Source: Sphingobacterium paucimobilis HER1398 (GTDB lineage: Bacteria > Bacteroidota > Bacteroidia > Sphingobacteriales > Sphingobacteriaceae). Taken from it: a stretch of 64,000 bases of DNA. The DNA is taken from NCBI RefSeq assembly GCF_000416985.1, contig NZ_ATDL01000015.1, positions 1 through 64,000 of the forward strand, read 5' to 3'. A program made the position numbers and the translations under genes. Below, one piece after another: positions 37,420-47,295 of the stretch (position 1 is its first letter; the number at the start of each line of letters is the position of its first letter). The notes below the pieces were generated by a model. It was not told the DNA's origin and did no database searches. It was given only the letters and a program-made list of their open reading frames with translations.

Positions 37420-38307
37420 ATGATGGTAAAATCTTTGCGAATAACGCATTTTATTGATGAACACTTGTGTTTTCAGCAGAAACGAACGGAGGATACGGAC
37501 TATTCGGTGTTTGCTGTCCAGAAATCCCTGAAGACTATCGAGGCTACTAAACTTGATTTTCATCTGATCATCCTGTGTGTCGAAGGTAGCTGTGATGTTT
37601 CTGTAGGACATCACGATTTTGTAATACGCTCATCGACAATTTCTATTGTTCCGCCCAACACTGTTTTTTCCACTAGGTATTCCTCGGCAGATTTTAATGC
37701 TTACTTGTTACTTTTCAATTCTGATTTTGTAAAGAAGGGATTTGTGAAAAGTGAGATCATGGAAGAGTTGCTGTTCATCAGCCCGGATTATGCGCCGATA
37801 TTCGATCTAAACGAAAACGACTTTGATGATGTATTGTATAAGTTTAAAAAAATAAAAGAAGAGGCAGATAACCAATCGCCATTTTGTATCGAAGTGTCCC
37901 AGTTATATATCATACAGCTATTGTATAGCTATAACCGGATCTGTGAAATATGTCTGCTGAATTCGGATAAGCTCATTAACCGACAGTATCAGGTTATGTA
38001 TCAGTTCCGGAAATTGGTCGACACGAATTTTCGTCAATTGAAATCGGTAAAGGAGTATGCGGACATGATGTTTTTGTCGCCAAAGTATATCAGTGAATGT
38101 GTAAAGAATCAGACCGGTGTATCCGCTCTTATTATAATCCAAAACCGCATTATTCTGGAAGCAGAATTTCTATTGACTTATTCGCAGCACACGATCAAAT
38201 CGATCGCTGCTAAACTGGGCTTCCCTTCTACATCTGCATTTTCTCGTTTTTTTAAAGGCGTAAACGGTATGTCGCCCGACCATTATCGTAATAAAAGGGA
38301 AAATTGA
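37420..38307 (+). CDS. AraC-family transcriptional regulator
   Basis: 295 residues; start ATGATG. N-terminal cupin-like sensing domain (about 1-150) and C-terminal AraC double HTH at about 195-290 (SVKEYADMMFLSPKYISECV, then HTIKSIAAKLGFPSTSAFSR, FFKGVNGMSPDHYR). The final 'GFPSTSAFSRFFKG..G.SP..YR' is the AraC signature. It lies 90 bases before the VOC gene on the same strand and may regulate it. The 213-base gap upstream of it (37207-37419) shows no gene. Confidence 0.93.
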   Translation: MMVKSLRITHFIDEHLCFQQKRTEDTDYSVFAVQKSLKTIEATKLDFHLIILCVEGSCDVSVGHHDFVIRSSTISIVPPNTVFSTRYSSADFNAYLLLFNSDFVKKGFVKSEIMEELLFISPDYAPIFDLNENDFDDVLYKFKKIKEEADNQSPFCIEVSQLYIIQLLYSYNRICEICLLNSDKLINRQYQVMYQFRKLVDTNFRQLKSVKEYADMMFLSPKYISECVKNQTGVSALIIIQNRIILEAEFLLTYSQHTIKSIAAKLGFPSTSAFSRFFKGVNGMSPDHYRNKREN

Positions 38308-38397
38308 CAACATAAACAGAAGTCCTGCGATTGATTCGTACGGCGTTTGTACGGATTTTTGCTTCCTAAAGGTATTCTATAATTTAAATATATTTTT

Positions 38398-38895
38398 ATG
38401 AAGCAGAAAGCATTATGCGCTATTGCGATAGCTACGGTATTGGTATCGGGTGTATCCTCTAACCATCAGACAAAATCAAACACGACGAACATGGAAAAGG
38501 AAATGAGAGCTGTACAAGTTAGAATTGCAAGACCAACAAACAACCTATTGAAAGTTGTGAAATTCTATCAGGAGGGTCTGGGTTTGACAGTGTTGGGAAA
38601 ATTTGAAGATCATCTGGGATATGACGGAGTGATGTTAGGCATGCCGGACAAAACGTATCATCTCGAATTTACACAGCATATGGACAAAGAACCTTTACCG
38701 GAGCCTACTAAAGAGAACTTGCTCGTTTTTTATTTTGACAGCCCTGAAGAATATCAAAGAGCCAACGAACGAATACAGAAATTGGGGATAGTTCCGGTCG
38801 AACCTGAAAACCCTTATTGGAAAGGTAAGAGTGAAACGTATGAAGATCCGGACCGCTGGCGAGTGATATTATTCAACGGGACTTATAATCCTTAG
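38398..38895 (+). CDS. VOC (glyoxalase/bleomycin-resistance) protein with a leader
   Basis: 165 residues. Residues about 37-162 form a VOC domain: RAVQVRIARPTNNLLKVVKF, YQEGLGLTVLG, HLEFTQH, YWKGKSETYEDPDRWRVILF with candidate metal ligands His and Glu. The first about 30 residues (MKQKALCAIAIATVLVSGVS) look like a signal peptide, unusual for VOC proteins, which are normally cytoplasmic; in-frame ATGs at codons 32 and 36 could be the real start. Possible dioxygenase, isomerase or binding role; not specified by sequence. Linked to the AraC gene upstream. Confidence 0.85.
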   Translation: MKQKALCAIAIATVLVSGVSSNHQTKSNTTNMEKEMRAVQVRIARPTNNLLKVVKFYQEGLGLTVLGKFEDHLGYDGVMLGMPDKTYHLEFTQHMDKEPLPEPTKENLLVFYFDSPEEYQRANERIQKLGIVPVEPENPYWKGKSETYEDPDRWRVILFNGTYNP

Positions 38896-38982
38896 GCCTC
38901 TGCTGATAATAGGGTTATCCTTGTTTTTTGGTATATTGCCGATACGAATAGGCTAACATCTTATACCACAACCTTACGAAGC

Positions 38983-39399
38983 ATGAACAAATATTGGTAC
39001 TTTATTCTTTTGCTGTCGCTGACGAGTGCAGCATGCCATGAAAAAGGCAATAATTACCAGAATGAAACGTACGTCTATAATGACGGAAGGGATACGATCG
39101 CTGTAGCGCTGAGCCTGATGGATAACGTATTCCATGGGTCTTATGAAAAGAACAGTCCTGGTGGCGTGGTGGTCACTGGGGATATCAGTGGCAATATCAA
39201 GGGGGATACGCTACTCGGCAGTCTGTATTACACGCCCTATAAAGGAAGAAACAAACAGCGGAAAGCATTTGCATTATTGAAGCAGAATAATGACTATATC
39301 ATTGGAAACGGTACAGGATATATCTATATGGGAATTCCTTACTTTAGTGTTGAGACGTTAACTTTTGACGGACAGATCTTGAAAGGGACAAAGAAATAG
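38983..39399 (+). CDS. Unrecognised small lipoprotein
   Basis: 138 residues; lipobox TSAAC (Cys17) after a hydrophobic leader. The mature part is beta-rich with Gly/Tyr patterns (TYVYNDGRDTIAVAL, GSLYYTPYKGRNKQRKAFAL, GTGYIYMGIPYFS) like many small Bacteroidota lipoproteins. No family recognised. It follows the VOC gene by 87 bases and may share its transcript. Confidence 0.75.
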   Translation: MNKYWYFILLLSLTSAACHEKGNNYQNETYVYNDGRDTIAVALSLMDNVFHGSYEKNSPGGVVVTGDISGNIKGDTLLGSLYYTPYKGRNKQRKAFALLKQNNDYIIGNGTGYIYMGIPYFSVETLTFDGQILKGTKK

Positions 39400-39558
39400 C
39401 ATTTTAAAGGATTATCTAGTTGTTCAGAAGCAGCCTATGCTCAAAAATACGGGAACCCGTAATATCAAAGTCATGGATTTAGCTAGCTTTGCATTAGCTT
39501 AACAAACAACCGCTCATAGCTCACCATCGGTATATTTAGGTTAAAAACAAAAACGGTG

Positions 39559-39675
39559 AGTATTGCGCCCTTGCAATAATGGTGGATCCAGGTCACCGCG
39601 GGCGGTGCTGTTAAAATATCAGTAATAGTTAGTGCGAACAGAAGAAAGCTGCCTCTAAAGGGTGGCTTTCTTTAT
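39559..39675. repeat. 117-bp direct repeat, left copy, flanking locus C
   Basis: Identical to 50093-50209 except one base (A at 39621, C at 50155). The right copy covers the last six codons of the SGNH gene, its TAA and its terminator; here the same sequence stands upstream of the locus C sigma gene with no gene body before it. The hairpin AAGAAAGC / GCTTTCTT at 39642-39672 with a T-rich tail is a rho-independent terminator. The rest of the 39400-39774 gap shows no gene. Confidence 0.93.
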
Positions 39676-39774
39676 AAGAAGTAACTGGATCCGTACCAGA
39701 ATATACGCGTTTTCTATTTTATTCATAATAATTTAATATCTTGGTCACATTATAAGCCGAAATTCGTTCACACA

Positions 39775-40359
39775 ATGGATGAGACCAATTTAGTCAGTTT
39801 AGTCAGCAGGTTTTCAAAAGGTGATGAAAAAGCATTTCTTCATGTTTTCAATTTGTACTATGCAAAAATTCACTCTTTTTTGCTGAAATATGTGCACTCC
39901 AATGATCTCGCTGAGGATCTAACTCAAGAAGTTTTTATCAAAGTATGGGAACAGCGAGAAAAACTGATCGATGTAAAGTACTTTAAGTCTTACCTATATT
40001 CCATTGCAAAGAACCATACGTTAAATGTTTTAGAAAAAGCCTCTCGCTCGCGATTGGTAATGGGAGAAATAGTAGATGCCTATCTGGAGGGGAGCAATAC
40101 GACTGAAGAAAACATATGGAGTAAAGAATACCTCCACTGCCTCAACCTGGCAATCGAAAGATTGCCTGAAAGAAGTCGGGAAATATTCCGGTTGTGCAGG
40201 GAACAGAAGAAAACTTATGAAGAAGTTGCTGCTCTTATCGGTATCTCCAAGAACGCCGTAAAGAACCATATGGTCTTCTCTATGAAACAACTTCGACAGA
40301 CGGTAGAACGCCAACTCGGCATCTCGCTAAGTATACTCATTACCGTATTTTTCCACTAA
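39775..40359 (+). CDS. ECF sigma-70 factor (locus C)
   Basis: 194 residues. Region 2: FLHVFNLYYAKIHSFLLKYV, LAEDLTQEVFIKVWEQ. Region 4: LPERSREIFRLCREQKKTYE, EVAALIGISKNAVKNHM. First gene of locus C, 63 bases before fecR, and right next to the left 117-bp repeat. Confidence 0.95.
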   Translation: MDETNLVSLVSRFSKGDEKAFLHVFNLYYAKIHSFLLKYVHSNDLAEDLTQEVFIKVWEQREKLIDVKYFKSYLYSIAKNHTLNVLEKASRSRLVMGEIVDAYLEGSNTTEENIWSKEYLHCLNLAIERLPERSREIFRLCREQKKTYEEVAALIGISKNAVKNHMVFSMKQLRQTVERQLGISLSILITVFFH

Positions 40360-40422
40360 TTTATTTTTTTACTACCCTTCGCTTCTTTTTTATTGTCTTA
40401 GCTAATAAAGAGCAACATAGAC

Positions 40423-41535
40423 ATGGAAGAAAAATTCTACAGGGAATTAGTAGACAGATATCTGAGCAAGGAACTCGGTGAAGAGGAGTTACAAGTTTTC
40501 TTTCATTTACTGGATGAGGGGAAACTAGCCCCCTACTTGCTACAGGCAATGGATGAGGACTTGGCTGATGAGCAAGATGACGTCCTCGTTCCAAAAAAAC
40601 AACTGCGCTATATTAAGCCTTTATTGAGAGGTGTGGCGGCGCTATTAATAGCGTCCTTTGCTCTAGCAACCTACTTCTATCTGAATACTCCTGCGAAAGA
40701 CAGCATAATAGCCGAACAACAGTCGAACAATACTGTTATGCCAGGAGGAAATAATGCTATCCTCACGCTTGCCAATGGTCAACAGATCATATTGAATGAT
40801 GCTATAAATGGCACCGTAGCCACGGATGAGAGCTTTTCGGTGGAAAAAGAAAAAGATGGCTTGCTTGTATTTCGAAGTGCTAGCAGCTCGGATAATGTAT
40901 CAACAAACCAATACCATACTATTGAAACCCCAAAAGGCGGTATATATCAAGTCGTACTGCCCGATGGCTCCCAAGTATGGCTGAACAGTGCTTCCAGTAT
41001 AAGTTTCCCTGTTCATTTTGATGGATCCGAACGAAGGGTATCGATCAAAGGCGAGGCTTACTTTGATGTCGTTCATAATAAAAATACGCCTTTCAAGGTA
41101 TTGAGCAAGGAACAGGAGATCCAAGTATTGGGTACCAAGTTTAATGTAAATGCTTACGAGGATGAGCGGTCTACAAAAACCACGCTCGTGGATGGCAGCG
41201 TCCGAGTCAAGACATCTGGTAAGCAGCTATTGCTCCGTCCTGGATATCAAGCGATAAACCCCTCTGACAAGCCCATCTATGTACAGCAGGCGGATATACA
41301 GTCTGTAACCGCATGGAAAGAAGGGTTCTTCCAGTTTGATCGAGTAGATGTACAGACTCTGATGAGACAGCTGTCAAGATGGTATGACATAGAGATCGAG
41401 TACAGAGGCGAGATTCCCAAAGATGAATTTGTTGGTAAAATAAAACGAAGCGAGGACATAAATACTATTCTTGAAATTCTAAGATATGGAAAAGTAAAGT
41501 TTGAGCTGAAAGGAAGGAAACTAATTGTTGGATAA
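40423..41535 (+). CDS. FecR-family anti-sigma factor (locus C)
   Basis: 370 residues. One membrane helix at about 67-84 (LLRGVAALLIASFALATYFY). FecR domain (TPKGGIYQVVLPDGSQVWLN; GEAYFDVVHN; IQVLGTKFNVNAY) and C-terminal DUF4974 (VQTLMRQLSRWYDIEIEYRG). N-terminus has the anti-sigma 'YLSKELGEEELQVF' helix. Completes the cell-surface signalling pathway with the sigma factor upstream and SusC downstream. Confidence 0.95.
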   Translation: MEEKFYRELVDRYLSKELGEEELQVFFHLLDEGKLAPYLLQAMDEDLADEQDDVLVPKKQLRYIKPLLRGVAALLIASFALATYFYLNTPAKDSIIAEQQSNNTVMPGGNNAILTLANGQQIILNDAINGTVATDESFSVEKEKDGLLVFRSASSSDNVSTNQYHTIETPKGGIYQVVLPDGSQVWLNSASSISFPVHFDGSERRVSIKGEAYFDVVHNKNTPFKVLSKEQEIQVLGTKFNVNAYEDERSTKTTLVDGSVRVKTSGKQLLLRPGYQAINPSDKPIYVQQADIQSVTAWKEGFFQFDRVDVQTLMRQLSRWYDIEIEYRGEIPKDEFVGKIKRSEDINTILEILRYGKVKFELKGRKLIVG

Positions 41536-41582
41536 ATAGCAGCAGATATGATATAATAGAAAGAGCAGGATGAGATAAAAAA

Positions 41583-41605
41583 CGGAAGTGCTACCAACAC
41601 TTCCG
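41583..41605 (+). promoter_or_regulatory. fecR-susC intergenic hairpin, candidate attenuator (locus C)
   Basis: Perfect 8-bp stem CGGAAGTG / CACTTCCG with a 7-base loop, 48 bases after fecR. Its left arm and the following CT match the locus A hairpin (CGGAAGTGCT), although the two loci are on opposite strands and 29 kb apart. Confidence 0.65.
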
Positions 41606-41687
41606 CTGAATGCCTTAAGAAGGCTGTTCAAATCTCAAAAATTATTAACGCAGTATCAATAACCATTAATTTAAACAGTACAAAAGT

Positions 41688-44600
41688 ATGAAATTAATCT
41701 TTTGGGATAAAATACCAATCGGTATTGGCTATCCGTCAAAAATTTTCTTGATAATGAAACTTATCGTTTTTTTTATGGCACTGGGCTTACTCCAGCTAAG
41801 TGCAAAAAGTTACTCGCAGAAGGTTACCTATTCAGGTAAAAAGATTCAATTAGAACGTGTGCTTAAATCTATAGAGAAACAGACCGGGTATTTTCTCTTC
41901 TATAAGCACAACGAAATAAAAGATCTCCAACCGATCGGTAACATCAATTTACGAAATGTAGAGCTGAAGCTAGCGTTGAAGGAAATCCTTAAAGACCAAC
42001 CGCTTGATTTTTTCTTAAAGGAAAACACGATTATCATCAGTAAAAAAGAAGAGCAGGCTCCCTCCGCGCCCCACTACACGCAAGCAGATCTAATACAGGT
42101 CAAGGGACGTGTTACGGATCAGCATGGAAAGCCTCTTCCCGGTGCCAGCGTGCGAGTGAAAAATGGAAAACAGGAAACGATGACGGATGCCAACGGTGTA
42201 TTCACTATTAAGGATGCGTCCCCTGGAATGGTGCTACTCATCACATTTACAGGTTTTGAGGGAAAGGAAATCAAAGTAATTAATAATTCGGAGCTGTACG
42301 TATCACTCCACATGATAGAAGCTCAATTGGATGATGTCGTTGTAATCGGCTATGGCAAACAGAAGAAAGAACTGGTGACCAGCGCTATAGGAAGTTTGAA
42401 AATCCAAGACGAAGATGTCAGACAGGTGTCTTCACCAACTCGACTATTGGAAGGACGGATCGCTGGGGTAAATCTGTCTTTGGGATCGGGCAACCTTGCA
42501 TCTGGAGAACGTGTCTCTATCCGTGGGTTTTCTTCGATAACGGCAGGCAATGACCCATTGTATGTAGTAGACGGCATCCCCCTGAATACTTCTGGAATGT
42601 CGCTAACTAATTTTGGGGAAGAATATAGCCCATTAGCTGCCTTGAATCATGCTGACATCGAGTCTATAGAGGTGCTTAAGGATGCGGCATCTGCAGCTAT
42701 ATATGGGTCTCGAGCAAGTAATGGTGTCGTCCTGATCACGACTAAATCAGGAAAAGACGGCAAGTCACAGGTGAGAGTGGATATCTCTACTGGATTCAGT
42801 GAATTTGCCAATAAGAATAAACTGAAAATGGCAAATTCGGAGCTTTACACGCTTCAATATAACGAAGGCGCTCTGAACTACAACAACCAATACAATCTAA
42901 AAGTAGGCGATTCTGGCTTTAGAACTCCCATTATGAATCCTTTTTATGATAGCCCAGATACAGATTGGTTGGGTCTGATCTTACAGAAAGGATATTTCAA
43001 AAACCTGAACTCTTCTTTTTCAGGTGGTACGGCAAAGACGAATTACTATTTTGGAGTTGGGCTAACAGAACAAGAAGGCGTAGTGAAAAACAATGAGGTC
43101 AAAAAAGTAAACCTCAATACTAAATTCAGTCACAAACTCTCTGACTGGTTGGAAATCGGCACGTATAATAAAGGCAACTTTATCCGCAATAATCAGGTTC
43201 CTGGAGCTAGTTTAGGATCGACTATCATTGCGAGAGCTATAGAGCAACGACCGTTTGACAGGCCATTCAAGCCTAATAAGGATTATTATGTGGGAGGTAC
43301 GGACGAACTGGTGAGACATAACCCCGTGCAGATACTCAATGAACAGGATGTATACGTGGACAACTATCGCTATCTAGGGACATTTTACGGACAGATCAAC
43401 CTTTCCAAACATCTGAATATCAAATCTTCTTACAGTGCTGACATCGGATATACCTATGACTATACTTACTACAACGAAAATCATCCCTATGGCACAGGCG
43501 TGGGCAAACTGGTCGATTATAACCGGTTTATCATAAATAATCTGTTCGAAAATGTATTGAGCTACAACCAGAGTTTCAAACTGCTTAATATAAGCGGGGT
43601 ATTGGGGCATTCTTGGCAAAAGCAGAGTCATAGAACGGTTGCTGTGGATGCCAGAGGCTTTCCTTCTCCGTCTTTTGGTACGCTGACTGTTGCTTCGGAA
43701 ATATTTAATGCCAATGGATCGGTCAGCGAATATGCTATGGAGTCCTATTTCGGACGTGCTACTGCAGCATATGCAGACAAATATATGCTAACTGCTACAT
43801 TGCGTACGGATGGTTCGTCCAAGTTTCCAAAGCATAATCGGTGGGGTGTATTCCCATCGGTCTCTGTGGGATGGAATGTATCGAAAGAAAGCTTTATGGA
43901 TCACACAAATGTGGATCTTAAGCTGAGGAGTAGCTGGGGAAAAACGGGCAACCAAGAAGGCATAGGCAACTATTCTCACCTACCTCTTATATCGGGCGGG
44001 AAAAACTATGGCAATGTGAGTGGTATCGCTGTCTCCAGTTTTGGCAATGAAAACTTGGCATGGGAAAAGGCGGATCAATTTGACCTGGGATTTGACCTGT
44101 CCCTATTCAACAGAAAAGTAGATATTACCTTCGATACTTATTACAAAAAAACAACGGATCTGTTGTACAGTATGCCTGTGCACGCTACGACAGGTATGAC
44201 GGCATTGCTCAGCAATATCGGCTCCATGGAAAACAAGGGTATGGAACTAAGTATATCCTCTACATTACAACTGGGGCCTGTCCAATGGAGAACCAACTTC
44301 AATATCGCGCGTAACAAGAACAAGATTCTCTCCCTACTGGATGGAGACGCTCCTATCGCTATCGGAGACAATAGAGCTCTACAGGTCGGCAGAGATATCG
44401 GTTCGTACTATCTTTTTCAAGCCAATGGACTCTATCAATATGATGGTGAAGTGCCACAACAACAGTTTGACCTCGGTGTAAGAGCTGGTGATGTCAAATG
44501 GACGGACGTGGATGATAATCAAATAATCAATGACAACGACCGGGTAGTCTTAGGTTCATCCAATCCTAAATTTAACGGAGGATGGAATAATACATTTAAA

Positions 44601-45065
44601 TACAAAAACTTGCAATTGGATATACTGCTGACTTATATGTATGGTCAAAACTTGTACGCCGCGTGGAAACCGACAGGGCTTGCCAGAATAGGACATACAT
44701 TCGGTCAGTTGGAAGAATATATCACCAACAGATGGACAGGTCCTGGAACAACGAACGTGTACCCGAGAAGTGTTCTTTCTCTATCGCATAACAATAAAAA
44801 CTCGACTCGATTCCTAGAGGATGGTTCTTTTATCCGACTGAGAGCGGCTACACTAGCCTATACATTCCCTTCTGTCCGTGTCAATAACTTTGAAATCAAA
44901 AATGTAAGAGTTTTCGGGCAAGCGGACAATCTGTTCTTACTGACTAAATATTCGGGCTGGGATCCTGAAGTAAATACCAATCTTGATCCGCGGTACTCGG
45001 GGGTAGACCTGCTAAACAACCCGCAGCCCAGGACATTCACTATTGGAACAAACATAAACTTCTAA
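41688..45065 (+). CDS. SusC/RagA TonB-dependent transporter (locus C)
   Basis: 1,125 residues. Leader with hydrophobic LIVFFMALGLLQLSAKSYSQ, STN domain (VLKSIEKQTGYFLFYKHNEI), carboxypeptidase-like domain (VKGRVTDQHGKPLPGASVRV), plug (VVVIGYGKQKKELVTSAIGS, VLKDAASAAIYGSRASNGVV) and full barrel ending FTIGTNINF. With SusD (5-base gap downstream) it forms the outer-membrane importer of locus C and, through STN, signals to FecR. Confidence 0.96.
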   Translation: MKLIFWDKIPIGIGYPSKIFLIMKLIVFFMALGLLQLSAKSYSQKVTYSGKKIQLERVLKSIEKQTGYFLFYKHNEIKDLQPIGNINLRNVELKLALKEILKDQPLDFFLKENTIIISKKEEQAPSAPHYTQADLIQVKGRVTDQHGKPLPGASVRVKNGKQETMTDANGVFTIKDASPGMVLLITFTGFEGKEIKVINNSELYVSLHMIEAQLDDVVVIGYGKQKKELVTSAIGSLKIQDEDVRQVSSPTRLLEGRIAGVNLSLGSGNLASGERVSIRGFSSITAGNDPLYVVDGIPLNTSGMSLTNFGEEYSPLAALNHADIESIEVLKDAASAAIYGSRASNGVVLITTKSGKDGKSQVRVDISTGFSEFANKNKLKMANSELYTLQYNEGALNYNNQYNLKVGDSGFRTPIMNPFYDSPDTDWLGLILQKGYFKNLNSSFSGGTAKTNYYFGVGLTEQEGVVKNNEVKKVNLNTKFSHKLSDWLEIGTYNKGNFIRNNQVPGASLGSTIIARAIEQRPFDRPFKPNKDYYVGGTDELVRHNPVQILNEQDVYVDNYRYLGTFYGQINLSKHLNIKSSYSADIGYTYDYTYYNENHPYGTGVGKLVDYNRFIINNLFENVLSYNQSFKLLNISGVLGHSWQKQSHRTVAVDARGFPSPSFGTLTVASEIFNANGSVSEYAMESYFGRATAAYADKYMLTATLRTDGSSKFPKHNRWGVFPSVSVGWNVSKESFMDHTNVDLKLRSSWGKTGNQEGIGNYSHLPLISGGKNYGNVSGIAVSSFGNENLAWEKADQFDLGFDLSLFNRKVDITFDTYYKKTTDLLYSMPVHATTGMTALLSNIGSMENKGMELSISSTLQLGPVQWRTNFNIARNKNKILSLLDGDAPIAIGDNRALQVGRDIGSYYLFQANGLYQYDGEVPQQQFDLGVRAGDVKWTDVDDNQIINDNDRVVLGSSNPKFNGGWNNTFKYKNLQLDILLTYMYGQNLYAAWKPTGLARIGHTFGQLEEYITNRWTGPGTTNVYPRSVLSLSHNNKNSTRFLEDGSFIRLRAATLAYTFPSVRVNNFEIKNVRVFGQADNLFLLTKYSGWDPEVNTNLDPRYSGVDLLNNPQPRTFTIGTNINF

Positions 45066-45070
45066 ATCAC

Positions 45071-46348
45071 ATGAAAAAAACACAGTTCTATATATTGATA
45101 GCTGCTGCCATGTGCAGTACTCTTGGCGCGTGCTCTGCCAAACTCGATCTCTATCCAAGCACAGGGGTCTCACCAGATGCAATCACAGAGAAGGATCTAC
45201 CGGCATTGCGCCTCGGCATGTATAATGAGGTACAGAATGCTCCCGGAGCGGAGTCTTATATCTTGTTTGATCTATTGGGAGGAGATCTCCATACGGCTTC
45301 GGGAAACCCCATTGATCTTATCAATTCGATACTAAGTCCGCTAAACAGTGTAATAGCCAATAATTGGAACGGTTATTACAAGGCTATATATCAAGTGAAC
45401 AACATGATTGCCGTTGGCGAACGATTCGGCAGTTCCCAAGCTCGTAATATCGCTTTGGGGGAAGCCCATTACTTTAGAGCATATATCTATTATTCCTTGA
45501 TAACAAGATGGGGTGCTGTACCAATATTACGACAGAATACGCTTGAAAAGGTCTCGCGCAACCCGGAAAACGAAGTGTGGGATTTTATAGAGGAAGACCT
45601 GAATACTGCTGAGGGGCTACTTGGCACATCTACTAATTACTACTACGTATCCCGAGACGCTGCTACTGCGCTAAAAGCAAGAGTAAAACTGAACCAAGGA
45701 AAGATGGGAGAAGCTGCGGAACTAGCGGAGTCCCTGATCAAGAATGGCAAATACAAGTTGGATAGTTTTGAAAAAATATTCCGAAAACTAGCTAATACGG
45801 AGGTCATATTTGCCTTTGAAAATCTTTCGGAAGAATCGAGCAATAATATTTCCGACCTGTTCTACACCTACGCACATACCAATAAAGGACAGGGCAAATA
45901 CAGGGTATTTCCAGATATGCTGAATGCATTTTCAACATCTGACAAAAGACGGGCGATATCGATTGTCAACATCTCTGGCACCGACTGTATCAATAAGTAT
46001 CCAAGTGGACAGACTGGCCGAGACCCTGTGATTCTATCACGCATAGCGGAAATGTATCTCATTAGTGCAGAAGCACAGGGACGAGTAAATGGACTGTCAA
46101 GATTGAACGAATTGCGGGCAGTCAGAGGGCTGAGCCCTGTAGCTTTTGGATCGGATACCGACTACCTAGATGCTATCATAAAGGAGCGCAGGCTGGAATT
46201 CTTGGGTGAAAATATGCGTTACAATGACTTAACAAGAACAGATAAAGCCATCCAAACACTGCATTTGCTCCCACATCAGACTGTATTGCCTATCCCTGGC
46301 AGAGAATTGCAGAACAACACTAACATAACACCAAACGAAGGTTATTAA
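45071..46348 (+). CDS. SusD/RagB-family outer-membrane lipoprotein (locus C)
   Basis: 425 residues, on the short side for SusD. Lipobox LGAC (Cys21). Conserved helix ALGEAHYFRAYIYYSLITRW followed by GAVPIL, SRIAEMYLISAEAQGRV, and C-terminal KERRLEFLGENMRYNDLTRT, HQTVLPIPGRELQNN. The 'internal' substrate-binding loops are shorter than in locus B. Lies between SusC and the phosphodiester glycosidase. Confidence 0.94.
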   Translation: MKKTQFYILIAAAMCSTLGACSAKLDLYPSTGVSPDAITEKDLPALRLGMYNEVQNAPGAESYILFDLLGGDLHTASGNPIDLINSILSPLNSVIANNWNGYYKAIYQVNNMIAVGERFGSSQARNIALGEAHYFRAYIYYSLITRWGAVPILRQNTLEKVSRNPENEVWDFIEEDLNTAEGLLGTSTNYYYVSRDAATALKARVKLNQGKMGEAAELAESLIKNGKYKLDSFEKIFRKLANTEVIFAFENLSEESSNNISDLFYTYAHTNKGQGKYRVFPDMLNAFSTSDKRRAISIVNISGTDCINKYPSGQTGRDPVILSRIAEMYLISAEAQGRVNGLSRLNELRAVRGLSPVAFGSDTDYLDAIIKERRLEFLGENMRYNDLTRTDKAIQTLHLLPHQTVLPIPGRELQNNTNITPNEGY

Positions 46349-46351
46349 GCT

Positions 46352-47287
46352 ATGAAAAGATTTAGTTATATATTATGGTTGGGAACAGTACTATTTTTTT
46401 ATTCCTGCAGTAATAAAGAGAATTATATAGAACCCTACGAAAAATTTGAAGCTAAGGCCAGTACTGCAATAGGACAAAAGCTAGTCGATGGTACAGACTT
46501 AATAGCTCGTGTATATAAAGACAGTACGTACCAAATAGTCCCGGGACTGGATGCAACCGAGTTTAATTATCTAAGTACTAAGGGATACCCGATGAAGCTA
46601 TTTGTATTTGAAGTCGATTTACTTCAGAAAGACATTAGCATAGAGGTCTCGACGGCTCATAATTCGGTAAGCTATGGTCGTCAGAAAATGACAGAGCAAG
46701 CGGTTCTCAGAGATTATACAGGCCATAAGGTATGGGCAGGTACCAATGGAGATTTCTTTGATGGGGATACTGGCGTACCTCAAGGTGTCCTTCATAAAGA
46801 AGGTGTGGTCTTAAAATCAACGTTCGCCAGTTCGGTAAATACTTTTTTTGGCATCACAGATCAGGGAAAGGCCGTGATCGGTAATGAAGCACTCTATACT
46901 TCTGTCAAAAATGATCTTGTCGAAGCACTGGGTGGACGGGTGACATTACTATCAGCAGGTATTATACCTACCACAACTGCTCCTGTAGAACCGCGCACGG
47001 CAGTAGGTGTCTCCGAAGATGGAAATACGGTGTACATGCTGGTCGTCGATGGACGACGCTACCATTATTCCAACGGGATGGATTACCTGGACCTGGGCAA
47101 GTGTTTTAAAGCTATGGGAGCATATAATGCCATTAACTTAGACGGTGGAGGATCAAGTACGTTCTTTGTCCGAAACACTCCCGCCTTTGAGGACAACAGA
47201 TTTGAAATGCGAAACTGGCCATGGGACAATGGTGGAGAACAAAGATCTGTCTCCAATGGACTACTGGTGGTTTCAAAAGTAAATTAA
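46352..47287 (+). CDS. Phosphodiester glycosidase, NAGPA-type lipoprotein (locus C)
   Basis: 311 residues. Lipobox FYSC (Cys19). Same fold and motif order as the locus B paralogue: GTNGDFFDGDTGVPQGVLHK, VEPRTAVGVSED, MLVVDGRRYHYSNGMDYLDL and NLDGGGSSTFFVRN. Predicted to cleave the glycosidic bond of a sugar-1-phosphodiester (family knowledge), probably on the surface or in the periplasm. Four bases after susD and 8 bases before the beta-helix gene, so tightly within the operon. Confidence 0.93.
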   Translation: MKRFSYILWLGTVLFFYSCSNKENYIEPYEKFEAKASTAIGQKLVDGTDLIARVYKDSTYQIVPGLDATEFNYLSTKGYPMKLFVFEVDLLQKDISIEVSTAHNSVSYGRQKMTEQAVLRDYTGHKVWAGTNGDFFDGDTGVPQGVLHKEGVVLKSTFASSVNTFFGITDQGKAVIGNEALYTSVKNDLVEALGGRVTLLSAGIIPTTTAPVEPRTAVGVSEDGNTVYMLVVDGRRYHYSNGMDYLDLGKCFKAMGAYNAINLDGGGSSTFFVRNTPAFEDNRFEMRNWPWDNGGEQRSVSNGLLVVSKVN

Positions 47288-47295
47288 ATGACATA

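Noticed and set aside
47221..47295. Earlier start for the beta-helix protein
   Set aside because: Overlaps the glycosidase gene and removes the lipoprotein signal from the N-terminus.
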